IMG/VR virus record: IMGVR_UViG_3300021076_000208
Span: 1 to 40,798 of that record
Reading direction: 5' to 3' (one strand)
Length of the DNA stretch: 40,798 nt
Origin: a virus
The notes below the pieces were generated by a model that saw only the letters and a program-made list of their open reading frames with translations, made no database searches and had not been told where the DNA came from. The translations under genes and the position numbers were made by a program. Of this stretch, positions 7,245 to 15,450 are shown piece after piece. Within the stretch, counting starts at the first letter, position 1; the number at the start of each line of letters is the position of its first letter.

Positions 7245-7916
7245 GTGAAAGAGAGACCGATCTTATTCAGCGGGCCGATGATTCGCTCGATACGAAGGGA
7301 CGCGAAGACGAACACGCGCCGGGTGATTCAGTATCCGCGCCACACCGGGGCATTCGTTCTTATGGAGATGAATGACGGAACGTATTGGCCTTTCGTGAGC
7401 ATGGACGGAGAATCGACGGACGATGGCCACGGCTGCGAGACGCCGATGAATTGCCCCTACGGACAGACGGGCGACCGGATTTGGGTGAAAGAGACTCACA
7501 TCCGCCGCGGCGATAGAGCGATCTATCGCGCCGATCACGACCCGGTTGAGGCCGCTGGCCTCGGCGGGATGTACGGCGGTTGGACGCCGAGCATCTTCAT
7601 GTTCCGCAAGCATTCGCGCATCACGCTTGAGATCACCAATGTGCGTGTACAGCGCCTGCAAGAAATCAGCGACGAAGACGCGCGGGCCGAAGGCATCGAG
7701 CCGAATTGGTGCGGAGACTTGAGCGGCTGGAACGAACAAGAGCATGGATGGTTTGACTATCTCGCCGGCGAAGACGATCCACCGTGTTACTCACCGCGCG
7801 AAAGTTTCCGCAGTCTTTGGAATTCCATCAACTTCAAGCGCGGTTTCGGTTGGGACACGAATCCGTGGGTGTGGGCGCTGAGCTTCAAGCAGGTTACGGA
7901 GGTTGCAAATGGGTGA
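7245..7916 (+). CDS. ASCH/PUA-like phage protein
   Basis: A 223-residue protein starting at GTG 7245 with GAGGAG upstream. It opens with RPILFSGPMIRSI and continues with TNTRRV, CPYGQTGDRIWVKET, FRKHSRITLEITNVRVQRLQEIS, DARAEGI and ESFRSLWNSIN. These segments make up a widespread phage family with an ASCH-like beta-barrel, a fold that binds modified bases or RNA. Members are often labelled morphogenetic, without proof that I know of. It is coupled by an 8-bp overlap to the Gp37/Gp68 gene. Confidence 0.75.
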   Translation: MKERPILFSGPMIRSIRRDAKTNTRRVIQYPRHTGAFVLMEMNDGTYWPFVSMDGESTDDGHGCETPMNCPYGQTGDRIWVKETHIRRGDRAIYRADHDPVEAAGLGGMYGGWTPSIFMFRKHSRITLEITNVRVQRLQEISDEDARAEGIEPNWCGDLSGWNEQEHGWFDYLAGEDDPPCYSPRESFRSLWNSINFKRGFGWDTNPWVWALSFKQVTEVANG

Positions 7917-8856
7917 AGTAACTAAAATTGCGTGGTGCGATCACACGTTCAACGCATGGATCGGCTGTGAACATGCCTCGCCGGGGTGTTTGCATTGCTA
8001 CGCCGAAGCGCAAAACAAGCTGTGGAACTGGACCGGCGGCGGCTGGGGCGTGAATGCGCCGCGGCGGGTGACGAGCGATTCCAACTGGGCGAAGTTGAGG
8101 GCATGGGACCGCAAGGCAGAACGCGCGGGCGTGATGCGGCGGGTGTTCGTCAACTCGCTGTCAGACACGTTCGATGTGAAAGCGCCTATCGGTGCGCGGG
8201 AACGGCTTTGGAAAGAGATCGAAGCCTGCACACATCTGGAGTTTCTATTGCTCACCAAAAGGCCAGAGAACTGGAAGGCCATGCTGCCTGGCTCGTGGCG
8301 TGAGAAGTGGCCGGCGCGTGTGCGGTTGGGATTCACCGCCGAGGATCAGCAACGGTTCGATGAGCGGTTCAAGTTTGCCGCCGAACTGTTGGGACTGTGC
8401 CGGGAGATCACTCCGTTCTTTTTGAGCTGCGAGCCGATGCTCGGGCCGATTGACCTGCGCGATACGGAGCGGTGGCTGTTGGGTTGGGTGATCTGCGGCG
8501 GCGAGAGCACACCGCTGGCGCGTCCGATGCACCCGGATTGGGCGCGGCGGCTGCGGGATCAATGCGCGGATGCAGGTATCCCGTTTCTATTCAAACAATG
8601 GGGCGAGTGGGCTCCGAAAACCATTTGCCACATTCTCAAGCCTAAGTACGCCGGCAAGCTGATTCAGATGGTCACTTCCGTTTCAAGCAACCGCGAAAAC
8701 GAAGGCCAGATCAGCTATTGGGCGTATCCATCGGAGATCAAAGAGCAGGACTTCGGCCCGCTCGACCGCATGATGCGCGTGGGCAAAGAGAAACCCGAGC
8801 CGCTGTTGGATGGGCGCGAGTGGATGGAGTTTCCGGGGGTCAAGGTCAATGGGTAA
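7909..8856 (+). CDS. Phage Gp37/Gp68 family protein (DUF5131, three-Cys motif)
   Basis: A 315-residue protein of the Gp37/Gp68 (DUF5131) family. The signature is [21 protein letters not shown] then HCYAE, giving C20-x6-C27-x2-C30, a radical-SAM-like iron-sulphur motif. Other family segments are [27 protein letters not shown] and [11 protein letters not shown]. The reaction is not established to my knowledge. GGAGG at 7898-7902 fixes the ATG at 7909. It overlaps both neighbours by 8 bp, so the three genes form a unit that ends in a DNA methyltransferase. Confidence 0.88.
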   Translation: MGEVTKIAWCDHTFNAWIGCEHASPGCLHCYAEAQNKLWNWTGGGWGVNAPRRVTSDSNWAKLRAWDRKAERAGVMRRVFVNSLSDTFDVKAPIGARERLWKEIEACTHLEFLLLTKRPENWKAMLPGSWREKWPARVRLGFTAEDQQRFDERFKFAAELLGLCREITPFFLSCEPMLGPIDLRDTERWLLGWVICGGESTPLARPMHPDWARRLRDQCADAGIPFLFKQWGEWAPKTICHILKPKYAGKLIQMVTSVSSNRENEGQISYWAYPSEIKEQDFGPLDRMMRVGKEKPEPLLDGREWMEFPGVKVNG

Positions 8857-10483
8857 GTCTCGAACGATCATGGCGGCAGACTTGTTCTGTGGCGCCGGCG
8901 GAACTTCGCAAGGGATGCTCATAGCTGCGAACCGAATCAATGCGGACCTTCATTTGCTTGCGATCAACCATTGGCAGGTTGCCATCGACACACACTCGCT
9001 CAACCATCCCGAGGCGCAGAATCTCTGCACGGGCGTGGATGTGGTTGACCCGCTCAAGTTGGTTCCCGGCGGCCGGTTGGACATTCTCTGCGCTTCGCCG
9101 GAATGCACTCACCATTCCGTGGCGCGCGGGGGAAGGCCGTGCAACGATCAGAGCCGCGCATCGGCCTGGCACATCCTGCGCTGGGCACAGGTGCTTTACA
9201 TCGATAACCTCATCATCGAAAACGTGCCTGAGTTCCAAAGCTGGGGACCATTGGGCGCGAACGGAAGGCCGATGAAATCGAAGCGCGGCGAACTCTTTCA
9301 GCAGTTCGTGGCAAGTCTCAAAGCGTTGGGTTACAAGGCGGAATATCGCGTGTTGAATTGCGCAGACTACGGCGCACCCACCACGCGGCGGCGGTTCTTT
9401 CTGATTGCCCGGCGCGGCAACAAAAAGATCGTCTGGCCCGAGCCGACGCATGTGCGGCCTGCGGCGAAAGGCGGTTCGTTGCCGATGTTCGCCGAAACGC
9501 GAAAGCCCTGGAAGACAGCGCGAGAGATCATCAACTGGAAACTGCCTTCGCGCTCGATCTTTGGACGCAAAAAGCCGTTGGCTGAAAAGACGCTTCGCCG
9601 CATCGAAGCCGGACTGCGGAAGTTTTGCGGGATCGATGTTGATCTGAGCAAGTGCGTTGCCGAAGATCTGCGACCGTTCCTGGTAGTGTTCCGCAATAAT
9701 CAGGACGCTGTATCGATTGACGGCCCGGTGCCGACGTTGACAACGATGGGCGCGAACGTGGGACTGGTCGAGCCGTTCATTGTGCAGGCCGGCGGACCGG
9801 AAGGCAAAGGCCGCAACCCGCAGAGCGTCGGACAACCGCTTGCGACGGTGGTCACTGAAAGCCACACGGCGATTGTGGAACCGTTCATCATGCCGCATCC
9901 GCGAGACCATGACCAGCCGCACAGCATCGACGCGCCGATCCGGACTGTGACCGCATCTTCCTGCGATCTATCCCTGGTTGAACCGTTCCTGATGCCTATC
10001 GATCATTCGGGGAGTGGAACCAACGCGGCGCATTCGGTCAACACTCCAGTGGGAACGCTGGTCACGAAAGAGAATCGCGCGCTCGTGACGCCGTACCTCA
10101 TCACCGTCAATCACGGGGAAGGCGATACCACGCGGCGGAGTAGGTCGGTGGATGATCCTCTCGGCACGGTGACGGGAAGCATGGGCGAAGGCGTGTGCGA
10201 ACCATTCCTGATTTCCTACTACGGCGTGATGGGATCGAGCGGCGCGGATGAGCCGGTTCCAACAGTGACAACGAAAGATCGCTTTGCGGTGGTTGAGGCG
10301 CGGCAAGAGAAGTACATGCTCGACATTCGATTCAGGATGTTGCAACCGCGCGAACTGGCCAGGGCGCAGGGATTCCCCGATAGTTACGAATTCACGGGCA
10401 ACCGCGAGGCGGTGGTCAAACAGATCGGGAACGCTGTGCCACCGCCGATGGCCGCGGCGCTGGTTGGGGCGGTGATCGGATAA
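8849..10483 (+). CDS. C5-cytosine DNA methyltransferase with repeat-rich target domain
   Basis: A 544-residue C5-cytosine methyltransferase. Motif I is DLFCGAGG (11-18). The catalytic loop is ASPEC-THHS with Cys86, a phage variant of the usual PCQ. Motif VI is IENVPE (about 123-128) and the QRxRR equivalent is TTRRRFF (178-184). The target-recognition region (about 288-490) holds six imperfect repeats of about 35 residues with the pattern SxDxPxxTVT followed by VEPFxxP. Motifs IX-X appear as [12 protein letters not shown] and [12 protein letters not shown]. No matching endonuclease is present, so it probably protects phage DNA or modifies the host. ATG 8849 overlaps the Gp37/Gp68 gene by 8 bp; ATG 8870 is an alternative. 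Confidence 0.93.
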   Translation: MGKSRTIMAADLFCGAGGTSQGMLIAANRINADLHLLAINHWQVAIDTHSLNHPEAQNLCTGVDVVDPLKLVPGGRLDILCASPECTHHSVARGGRPCNDQSRASAWHILRWAQVLYIDNLIIENVPEFQSWGPLGANGRPMKSKRGELFQQFVASLKALGYKAEYRVLNCADYGAPTTRRRFFLIARRGNKKIVWPEPTHVRPAAKGGSLPMFAETRKPWKTAREIINWKLPSRSIFGRKKPLAEKTLRRIEAGLRKFCGIDVDLSKCVAEDLRPFLVVFRNNQDAVSIDGPVPTLTTMGANVGLVEPFIVQAGGPEGKGRNPQSVGQPLATVVTESHTAIVEPFIMPHPRDHDQPHSIDAPIRTVTASSCDLSLVEPFLMPIDHSGSGTNAAHSVNTPVGTLVTKENRALVTPYLITVNHGEGDTTRRSRSVDDPLGTVTGSMGEGVCEPFLISYYGVMGSSGADEPVPTVTTKDRFAVVEARQEKYMLDIRFRMLQPRELARAQGFPDSYEFTGNREAVVKQIGNAVPPPMAAALVGAVIG

Positions 10484-10503
10484 ACCAGACAGGTTCACAA
10501 CGA

Positions 10504-10528
10504 AAGCCCGGCTTCGGTCGGGCTTTTC
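10504..10528 (+). terminator. Intrinsic terminator with UUCG tetraloop, end of the early operon
   Basis: AAGCCCG (10504-10510) pairs with CGGGCTT (10519-10525), extended inward by G-T and C-G pairs to a cTTCGg loop, followed by TTC. It lies 20 bp after the methyltransferase stop. The remaining bases to 10669 hold no gene; TATAAA at 10631-10636 could be a -10 box but lacks a good -35. Confidence 0.88.
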
Positions 10529-10669
10529 TGTGTCTGGAGAGCATTTTGTTAGCGTCAACGAAATGGTTTAGCCCTGTCACGACCATCCAGCCAACGCCGG
10601 GAAGGGAGTAAATCGGGAATTTTCTTACCCTATAAATAGCCTGCCTTTGATTTCAGGGCGTTTAGTTGC

Positions 10670-11902
10670 GTGAAAACCGCTTCGCGTACACATTCTGCAT
10701 ACATGGGCACTCTGAAACCCTTGAAAGTTGCGGATATTGAGGCGTTGAGGCCCAAAGAGCGCCGATACACGGTCTCAGATGGGCGCGGGCTGTGTTTGGA
10801 GATACAGCCGAGCGGAACTTTGAGTTGGCTGTATCGCTACACGCTGGCCGGAAGGCAGGCGAACGTCTACCTGGGCCACTATCCCGCCGTGAATGCTGAG
10901 AAGGCGCGGAAAAAGCGGGATGAGTTGGCCGCGGCCATCGCAAAAGGTGAGTCGCCTGCGGATGTGAAACGCCGCGCGAAGATTGGCAAGCTCAAGAAAT
11001 CAACCGTTAAAGACTTTGGAGAGCGTTACTTGCGCGAGATTGTGGCAGAGGATCGACAAAGCCCTGCCGATGTGCGGCGGTATCTTGAGCGCGACGTGTA
11101 TCCAACGCTGGGACACTTGCCGCTGGCTTCGATTCATGCCGATCACGTTCGGGAGATTGTGTTTGCGCGCAAGGCGAAGGGGCGCAGATCTGCGGCGCTG
11201 GCTATCCGCAACGTAATCAAGCGGATGTGCGATTACGCCATTGTTTGCGGGGTGATCGAGAGCAATCCGGCCCATGCGATTCCGCCGAAGTACATTGCCG
11301 AACAAGTGAAACGCGACCGGGCGCTGAGTGAAGCGGAGATCGGCGTGTTTCTGCGGGCGTTGGATGCGGCGCCGATTGCGAAGCGGTACAAGATCGCTTT
11401 GGAATTGATTCTGTTGACGTTAGTTCGCAAGAGCGCGTTGCGGTTGGCCGATTGGACAGAGTTCGATTTCGGGTTGGGTGAATGGTCGATCCCCAAAGAA
11501 CACGACAAGATGGGCCAGGGCCAGATTGTCTACCTGAGCAGGCAGGCAACGGCGCTGGTTGAGCGCCTGGCAGCGCCCGAAGAGCGCGTTGGATGCGTGT
11601 TGCCTGCGATCAATGGCAAGTGGGCTGCTATCTCCAAAAGCACACTGAATAAACAACTTGCAAGAGTGTCAGTGAGAATACCTCACTTCACTGTTCATGA
11701 CTTGAGACGGACTGCAACCACCCGTTTAAGCGAGATGCACTGGGATGAGAAGTGGATTGAGAAGTGTTTGAACCATAAGACGGCGGGGGTGAAGCGCATC
11801 TACAACCGGGCCGAATACGCCGAGGATCGCAAGCGGATGCTACAGGCATGGGCCGATCATGTTGATTCTTTGCGGGGTTTTCCCGATGTGAGGCAGGTTT
11901 GA
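10670..11902 (+). CDS. P4-type tyrosine integrase (internal, second integrase)
   Basis: A 410-residue tyrosine recombinase of the P4 class. It has the N-terminal DUF4102-like arm-binding domain (RYTVSDGRGLCLEIQPSGT, LGHYPAVNAEKAR), a core-binding domain (SPADVRRYLERDVYPTLG) and a catalytic domain with R253 (LTLVRKSALRL), H343-x2-R346 (VHDLRR), H369 (CLNHKT) and Tyr378 (RIYNRAEY). All key residues are present. The start is uncertain: GTG 10670 or ATG 10703, the latter closer to the family N terminus. Its place between the early and packaging modules, far from both att sites, is odd because another integrase gene lies next to attR. Confidence 0.93.
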   Translation: MKTASRTHSAYMGTLKPLKVADIEALRPKERRYTVSDGRGLCLEIQPSGTLSWLYRYTLAGRQANVYLGHYPAVNAEKARKKRDELAAAIAKGESPADVKRRAKIGKLKKSTVKDFGERYLREIVAEDRQSPADVRRYLERDVYPTLGHLPLASIHADHVREIVFARKAKGRRSAALAIRNVIKRMCDYAIVCGVIESNPAHAIPPKYIAEQVKRDRALSEAEIGVFLRALDAAPIAKRYKIALELILLTLVRKSALRLADWTEFDFGLGEWSIPKEHDKMGQGQIVYLSRQATALVERLAAPEERVGCVLPAINGKWAAISKSTLNKQLARVSVRIPHFTVHDLRRTATTRLSEMHWDEKWIEKCLNHKTAGVKRIYNRAEYAEDRKRMLQAWADHVDSLRGFPDVRQV

Positions 11903-11908
11903 AGTAGA

Positions 11909-11980
11909 GCGCGGCTGCGGTGTGGGCTTGGCTTGCGGGCCTTGCCTCAATACACAGAGTCCCAAACGGGCCAGCCGCGC
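11909..11980 (+). repeat. Inverted repeat after the internal integrase
   Basis: GCGCGGCTG (11909-11917) and CAGCCGCGC (11972-11980) are perfect 9-bp inverted copies about 54 bp apart. The stretch 11903-12168 (266 bp) has no gene. It holds this repeat, the one at 12007-12031, and two GACGCGC copies near 12090-12113. Possible roles are integrase binding, an RNA structure or an origin; none is shown. Confidence 0.5.
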
Positions 11981-12006
11981 ATCTTGAATGGAGGGAATGC
12001 GGAGCG

Positions 12007-12031
12007 TATCTCACTGATGTGATGTGAGATA
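12007..12031. promoter_or_regulatory. 8-bp inverted repeat, operator-like
   Basis: TATCTCAC (12007-12014) and GTGAGATA (12024-12031) are perfect inverted copies around a 9-bp spacer, AT-rich against a GC-rich background. A dimeric repressor site or an RNA hairpin is possible. It lies about 140 bp upstream of the terminase genes and could control late expression. Confidence 0.5.
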
Positions 12032-12168
12032 TAGAGTGAGCAAAGGAAGGGAGTCAGTGTCATTCGGCGGCTTGGGTCCTTCCCGGACCTGACGCGCAGA
12101 GGGTGACGCGCCACCCTTCGTGTGCCCTAGCGACAAACTTTTTAACCCTCATTTCCGTTTCCGCGCCT

Positions 12169-12744
12169 ATGCCGAAGGATGAAAACCCGAAAAACTACTC
12201 CGCATTGCCCGTCACGGACGTTGCGGAGTTACTCGGAGTCACCCCCAGGCAAGTCCGTAACTGGATTGTAGACAAGGGCTTACCGGCTAAGAACGATCCC
12301 CGCGGCAGAATGCTTGACTGGCCCACCACGCTCCAATGGTTCGTAGCCTACCGGATAGCCGAAAACGGCGGAAATGGCGGAAATCGACGCCCCGGAAACG
12401 CCCCTGACGGCTCGGAAATCCCCGAGGAGACCCTCGATCAGGCCATTCTGCGGAAAACCAAGGCCGAAGCCGATTTGAAAGAGCTTCAACTCGCCCGCGA
12501 ACGCTGCGAAGCCGCCGCCATTTCCGATGTGGAGAAGGCCCTGGCCACCGCCAACGCTTCCACCAAGACGCTGATTCAGGCGCTCCCCTCCCGGCTATCC
12601 ACCCAACTCCTCGGGATCGACGACCGCGCCCGCCTCTACGCCATTCTTGAGCGCGAAACCAATGGCCTGCTCGGCAACCTAGCCTCGGTCGGTTCCGTGC
12701 TTGAGGCCAGCCAAAAGAAAGCCGCCGAGGACGAAGAGGAATGA
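12169..12744 (+). CDS. Terminase small subunit (Nu1-like)
   Basis: A 191-residue protein with an N-terminal winged helix (VTDVAELLGVTPRQVRNWIVDKGLP) of the Nu1/gpNu1 type and a long charged helix (about 90-115, QAILRKTKAEADLKELQLAR) for oligomerisation. It recognises phage DNA and hands it to the large subunit. The start at ATG 12169 is preferred; the frame is open back to a GTG at 12103, but that part is not family-like. The stop overlaps the large-subunit start by 4 bp. Confidence 0.85.
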   Translation: MPKDENPKNYSALPVTDVAELLGVTPRQVRNWIVDKGLPAKNDPRGRMLDWPTTLQWFVAYRIAENGGNGGNRRPGNAPDGSEIPEETLDQAILRKTKAEADLKELQLARERCEAAAISDVEKALATANASTKTLIQALPSRLSTQLLGIDDRARLYAILERETNGLLGNLASVGSVLEASQKKAAEDEEE

Positions 12745-14780
12745 CCACCGTCGCGCTCCGTCCCCGCCGCACCTACGAAACCTCACCCGAAGGCGCTGCG
12801 GCCCTCTCAGCCGCCGTCCGGCGCTCTCAGCGCATCTTCCAGCCGCGCCCTCTACTCACCCTCAGCCAATGGGCAGACGAGTACGCCTTCATCCCCAAGG
12901 AATCCGGAGCCTACCCTGGCCGCTTCAACACATCCTTCGCCGAGTACCAGCGCGGCATTCAGGACGCAATCAGCGATCCCGACATTGAAACCGTGGTCAT
13001 GATGCTCCCGGCCCAGTCCGGCAAATCGCAAATCGATCTCAATGCCATCGGCTTCTATTCACACTGGGACCCGTCCCCGATCCTCGTTGTTCAAGCCTCC
13101 GAACGCGAGGCGGAAAAGTTCTCCAAAAACCGCATCGCAAAAATGATTCGCGACACCCCGGTCCTGCGGAAAATCTATCCCAGCCCGCGCGCCCGCGACT
13201 CAGGCAACACTCTTCTCAACAAGGAATTCCTCGGCGGTGTTCTCACCATCACCGGCGCCAACGCCCCGGCGGGCCTGGCCTCGGCTCCCATCCGCGTACT
13301 CATTGCCGACGAAGTTGACCGCTACGGAGAATCCGCCGGCACCGAAGGCGACCCGGTTGACCTGGCTGAAAAGCGCACGACCTCTTTCTGGAACCGGAAA
13401 ATCATTCTCACTTCCACGCCCGGCATCAAACATCTCTCCCGCATCGAAGCCGCCTACGATTCCAGCGACAAGCGGAAGTTCTACGTGCCCTGTCCGCATT
13501 GCGGAGAGTTTCAGGTGTTGGACTGGCGGAACAACTTCAAGTACGAAGTCGAGAAGATTCCCGAAGGTTCCGAAGCCCGCCCGCGCCTGTTGGATTACTA
13601 CTATGTCTGCCTGAACGGCTGTCAGATCGTCGAGCGCGAAAAGTACGAGATGGTGCGCCGCGGTCAATGGCGCGCCACAACCACGAGTCACGACGGCAAG
13701 ACAGCCGGTTTCCAGATGAATGCGCTCTATTCGCCGGTGTTGAGTTGGTCCAAGATCGTCACCGATTGGCTTGCGGTCGGACACAACCGCGAACGATTGA
13801 AGACGTTTGTAAACACCCGCCTCGCTGAAACATGGGAAATCCAAGGAACGGGCGCGGATATGCACGAACTCGAAAAGCGCGAACGCTTCGGCGAACTGTT
13901 GCCCTCGGGCGTTCTCTTCCTCACCGCCGGCGTCGATACCCAGGACAACCGCCTCGAATGCACCGTGTGGGGCTGGGGCATGGATGAGGAGCGGTGGGCC
14001 ATCGAGCACAAGGTATTCGCGGGCGATCCCGGCCTGCCGGAGAGCGATCCCGAAAGCCCGTGGAAAATGCTCCGCGAATACCTGCTTGAGCCGTTCGATC
14101 ATAGCCTCGGTTTTCCCATGCCGATCTCCTGTGTGCTGATCGATTCCGGCGGCCATCACACCCAGCGCGTGTATGACTTTGCCGAACGTCATCGTCTTCG
14201 CAGGTGGTTCGCTATCATTGGCCGCGCCGGGTGGGGAAAGTCACTCGCCAGTTCAGGGACGGAAACCGGACCGAAGAAAATCAAGCTGTACACAGTGGGA
14301 GTGGACACGGCGAAGGAAGACATTTTCACTTCGTTCCGAGGCACGGAGGCGCGCCCCAGCTACTGCCATTTCTCCGCAAGCCTCCCGCCTGAGTTTTTCC
14401 GCCAGCTTACCGCCGAAAAGCTGGTTACCAAAAAGAAAGACTTTGAAACCACCATGGAGTGGGTCAAGACTTCCGAACGCAACGAAGCTCTCGATTGCGC
14501 GGTGTACGCCCGCGCCGCCGTGGTAGTGCTCCGGCCAAACTTCAACAAGATCAAGCGCAACCTCGACCGGCTCGTGAGCCAGCAAGAAGCGCAGAAAAAC
14601 GCCGCGCCTCCGCAGGTTCCGCTCGGTACGCCCGCACCGCCGAAGCCGGAAGAGCCGAAGCCCGCGCCCGCGCAACCCGCCCAACCGAAGCCCGCGCCGC
14701 CGGCGGAAACTGGACGCCCGCGCCCCGCCAACTTCCCCCGCGCCCGTAAACCCGCCGGATTCGTCTCAGGCTGGAAGTAA
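12741..14780 (+). CDS. Terminase large subunit (GpA family)
   Basis: A 679-residue packaging motor and nuclease of the lambda gpA family. Near the N terminus WADEYAFIPKESGAYPGRF is a family hallmark. The ATPase P-loop is PAQSGKS (90-96) and the Walker B region is VLIADEVDRYG (about 185-195). The nuclease domain includes AGVDTQDNRLECTVWGWG. The last 60 residues are a Pro-Ala-Lys-rich tail (PKPEEPKPAPAQPAQPKP) likely to be flexible. It cuts and pumps DNA into the prohead through the portal. Confidence 0.95.
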   Translation: MTTVALRPRRTYETSPEGAAALSAAVRRSQRIFQPRPLLTLSQWADEYAFIPKESGAYPGRFNTSFAEYQRGIQDAISDPDIETVVMMLPAQSGKSQIDLNAIGFYSHWDPSPILVVQASEREAEKFSKNRIAKMIRDTPVLRKIYPSPRARDSGNTLLNKEFLGGVLTITGANAPAGLASAPIRVLIADEVDRYGESAGTEGDPVDLAEKRTTSFWNRKIILTSTPGIKHLSRIEAAYDSSDKRKFYVPCPHCGEFQVLDWRNNFKYEVEKIPEGSEARPRLLDYYYVCLNGCQIVEREKYEMVRRGQWRATTTSHDGKTAGFQMNALYSPVLSWSKIVTDWLAVGHNRERLKTFVNTRLAETWEIQGTGADMHELEKRERFGELLPSGVLFLTAGVDTQDNRLECTVWGWGMDEERWAIEHKVFAGDPGLPESDPESPWKMLREYLLEPFDHSLGFPMPISCVLIDSGGHHTQRVYDFAERHRLRRWFAIIGRAGWGKSLASSGTETGPKKIKLYTVGVDTAKEDIFTSFRGTEARPSYCHFSASLPPEFFRQLTAEKLVTKKKDFETTMEWVKTSERNEALDCAVYARAAVVVLRPNFNKIKRNLDRLVSQQEAQKNAAPPQVPLGTPAPPKPEEPKPAPAQPAQPKPAPPAETGRPRPANFPRARKPAGFVSGWK

Positions 14781-14838
14781 TGCCCGCTAAACCCTCGGTA
14801 ATTGGCGCTAATTTGCCCAACGGACCGACTGTTGAACT

Positions 14839-15450
14839 GTGAGCACCTTTCCTATCGACCTCGACCCGCTTGCCCTGCCGAACCCTCCGCAGAATGAACC
14901 TACGGAGATTCGCGCCGGAGACACCGTGCAGTGGCAGCGCCCCTGCAATGACTACCCGCCGTCGCTGGGATACACGCTCTCTTATGTCCTCGTGAATCGC
15001 TTCGGCAACTTCGCGGTCTCCGGGTCCATGATCGTTCCCGGTTCGCAGAATTATCAGGTCACCGTCCCCGCCGCTGTCACCGCCTCATGGACGCCCGGCT
15101 GGTATCGCTGGCAAGCCTACATCAACGATTCGGCCACGCCGCCCAACCGCTTCACCATCGGCGAAGGCAAGGTCGAAGTCCTGCCCAACCTGCAAACGGC
15201 CACCGGCGGCTTCGATGACCGTGAGCCGGATGAAATCACGCTTGACAACATCAACGCGCTCATTCAGGGCAAAGCAACACAGGACGTGCGCGAATACAAA
15301 GTCTTCGAGCGTGAATTGCAGCGGTACGCCTGGAAAGAACTCCTCGAAGTCAAAGCCGTCTTTGAGCAGCGCGTTCGCGCCCTGCGCATTCGCCGCGGTG
15401 AAACCCAGCCCAGCAAAACCATCGGAGTGAGCTTCGGCTATGGCTATTGA
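14839..15450 (+). CDS. gpW-like head-tail joining protein with beta-rich N-terminal domain
   Basis: A 203-residue protein starting at GTG 14839. The first 130 residues form a beta-rich, Ig-like domain (AGDTVQWQRPCND, SYVLVNRFGNFAVSGSMIVPG, GWYRWQAYIND). The last 70 (DNINALIQGKATQDVREYKVF to LRIRRGETQ) have the helical pattern of gpW-type joining proteins, found here in lambda order between terminase and portal. The added N-terminal domain is unusual for gpW, which is about 68 residues. It overlaps the portal gene by 11 bp. GCGCTAATTT lies 24 bp before the start, as at 27750. Confidence 0.6.
   Translation: MSTFPIDLDPLALPNPPQNEPTEIRAGDTVQWQRPCNDYPPSLGYTLSYVLVNRFGNFAVSGSMIVPGSQNYQVTVPAAVTASWTPGWYRWQAYINDSATPPNRFTIGEGKVEVLPNLQTATGGFDDREPDEITLDNINALIQGKATQDVREYKVFERELQRYAWKELLEVKAVFEQRVRALRIRRGETQPSKTIGVSFGYGY

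Noticed and set aside
10639-10647. GCCTGCCTT before the internal integrase, matching part of the tRNA core
   Set aside because: Only 9 bp match and no flanking tRNA sequence is present; chance is the simplest explanation.
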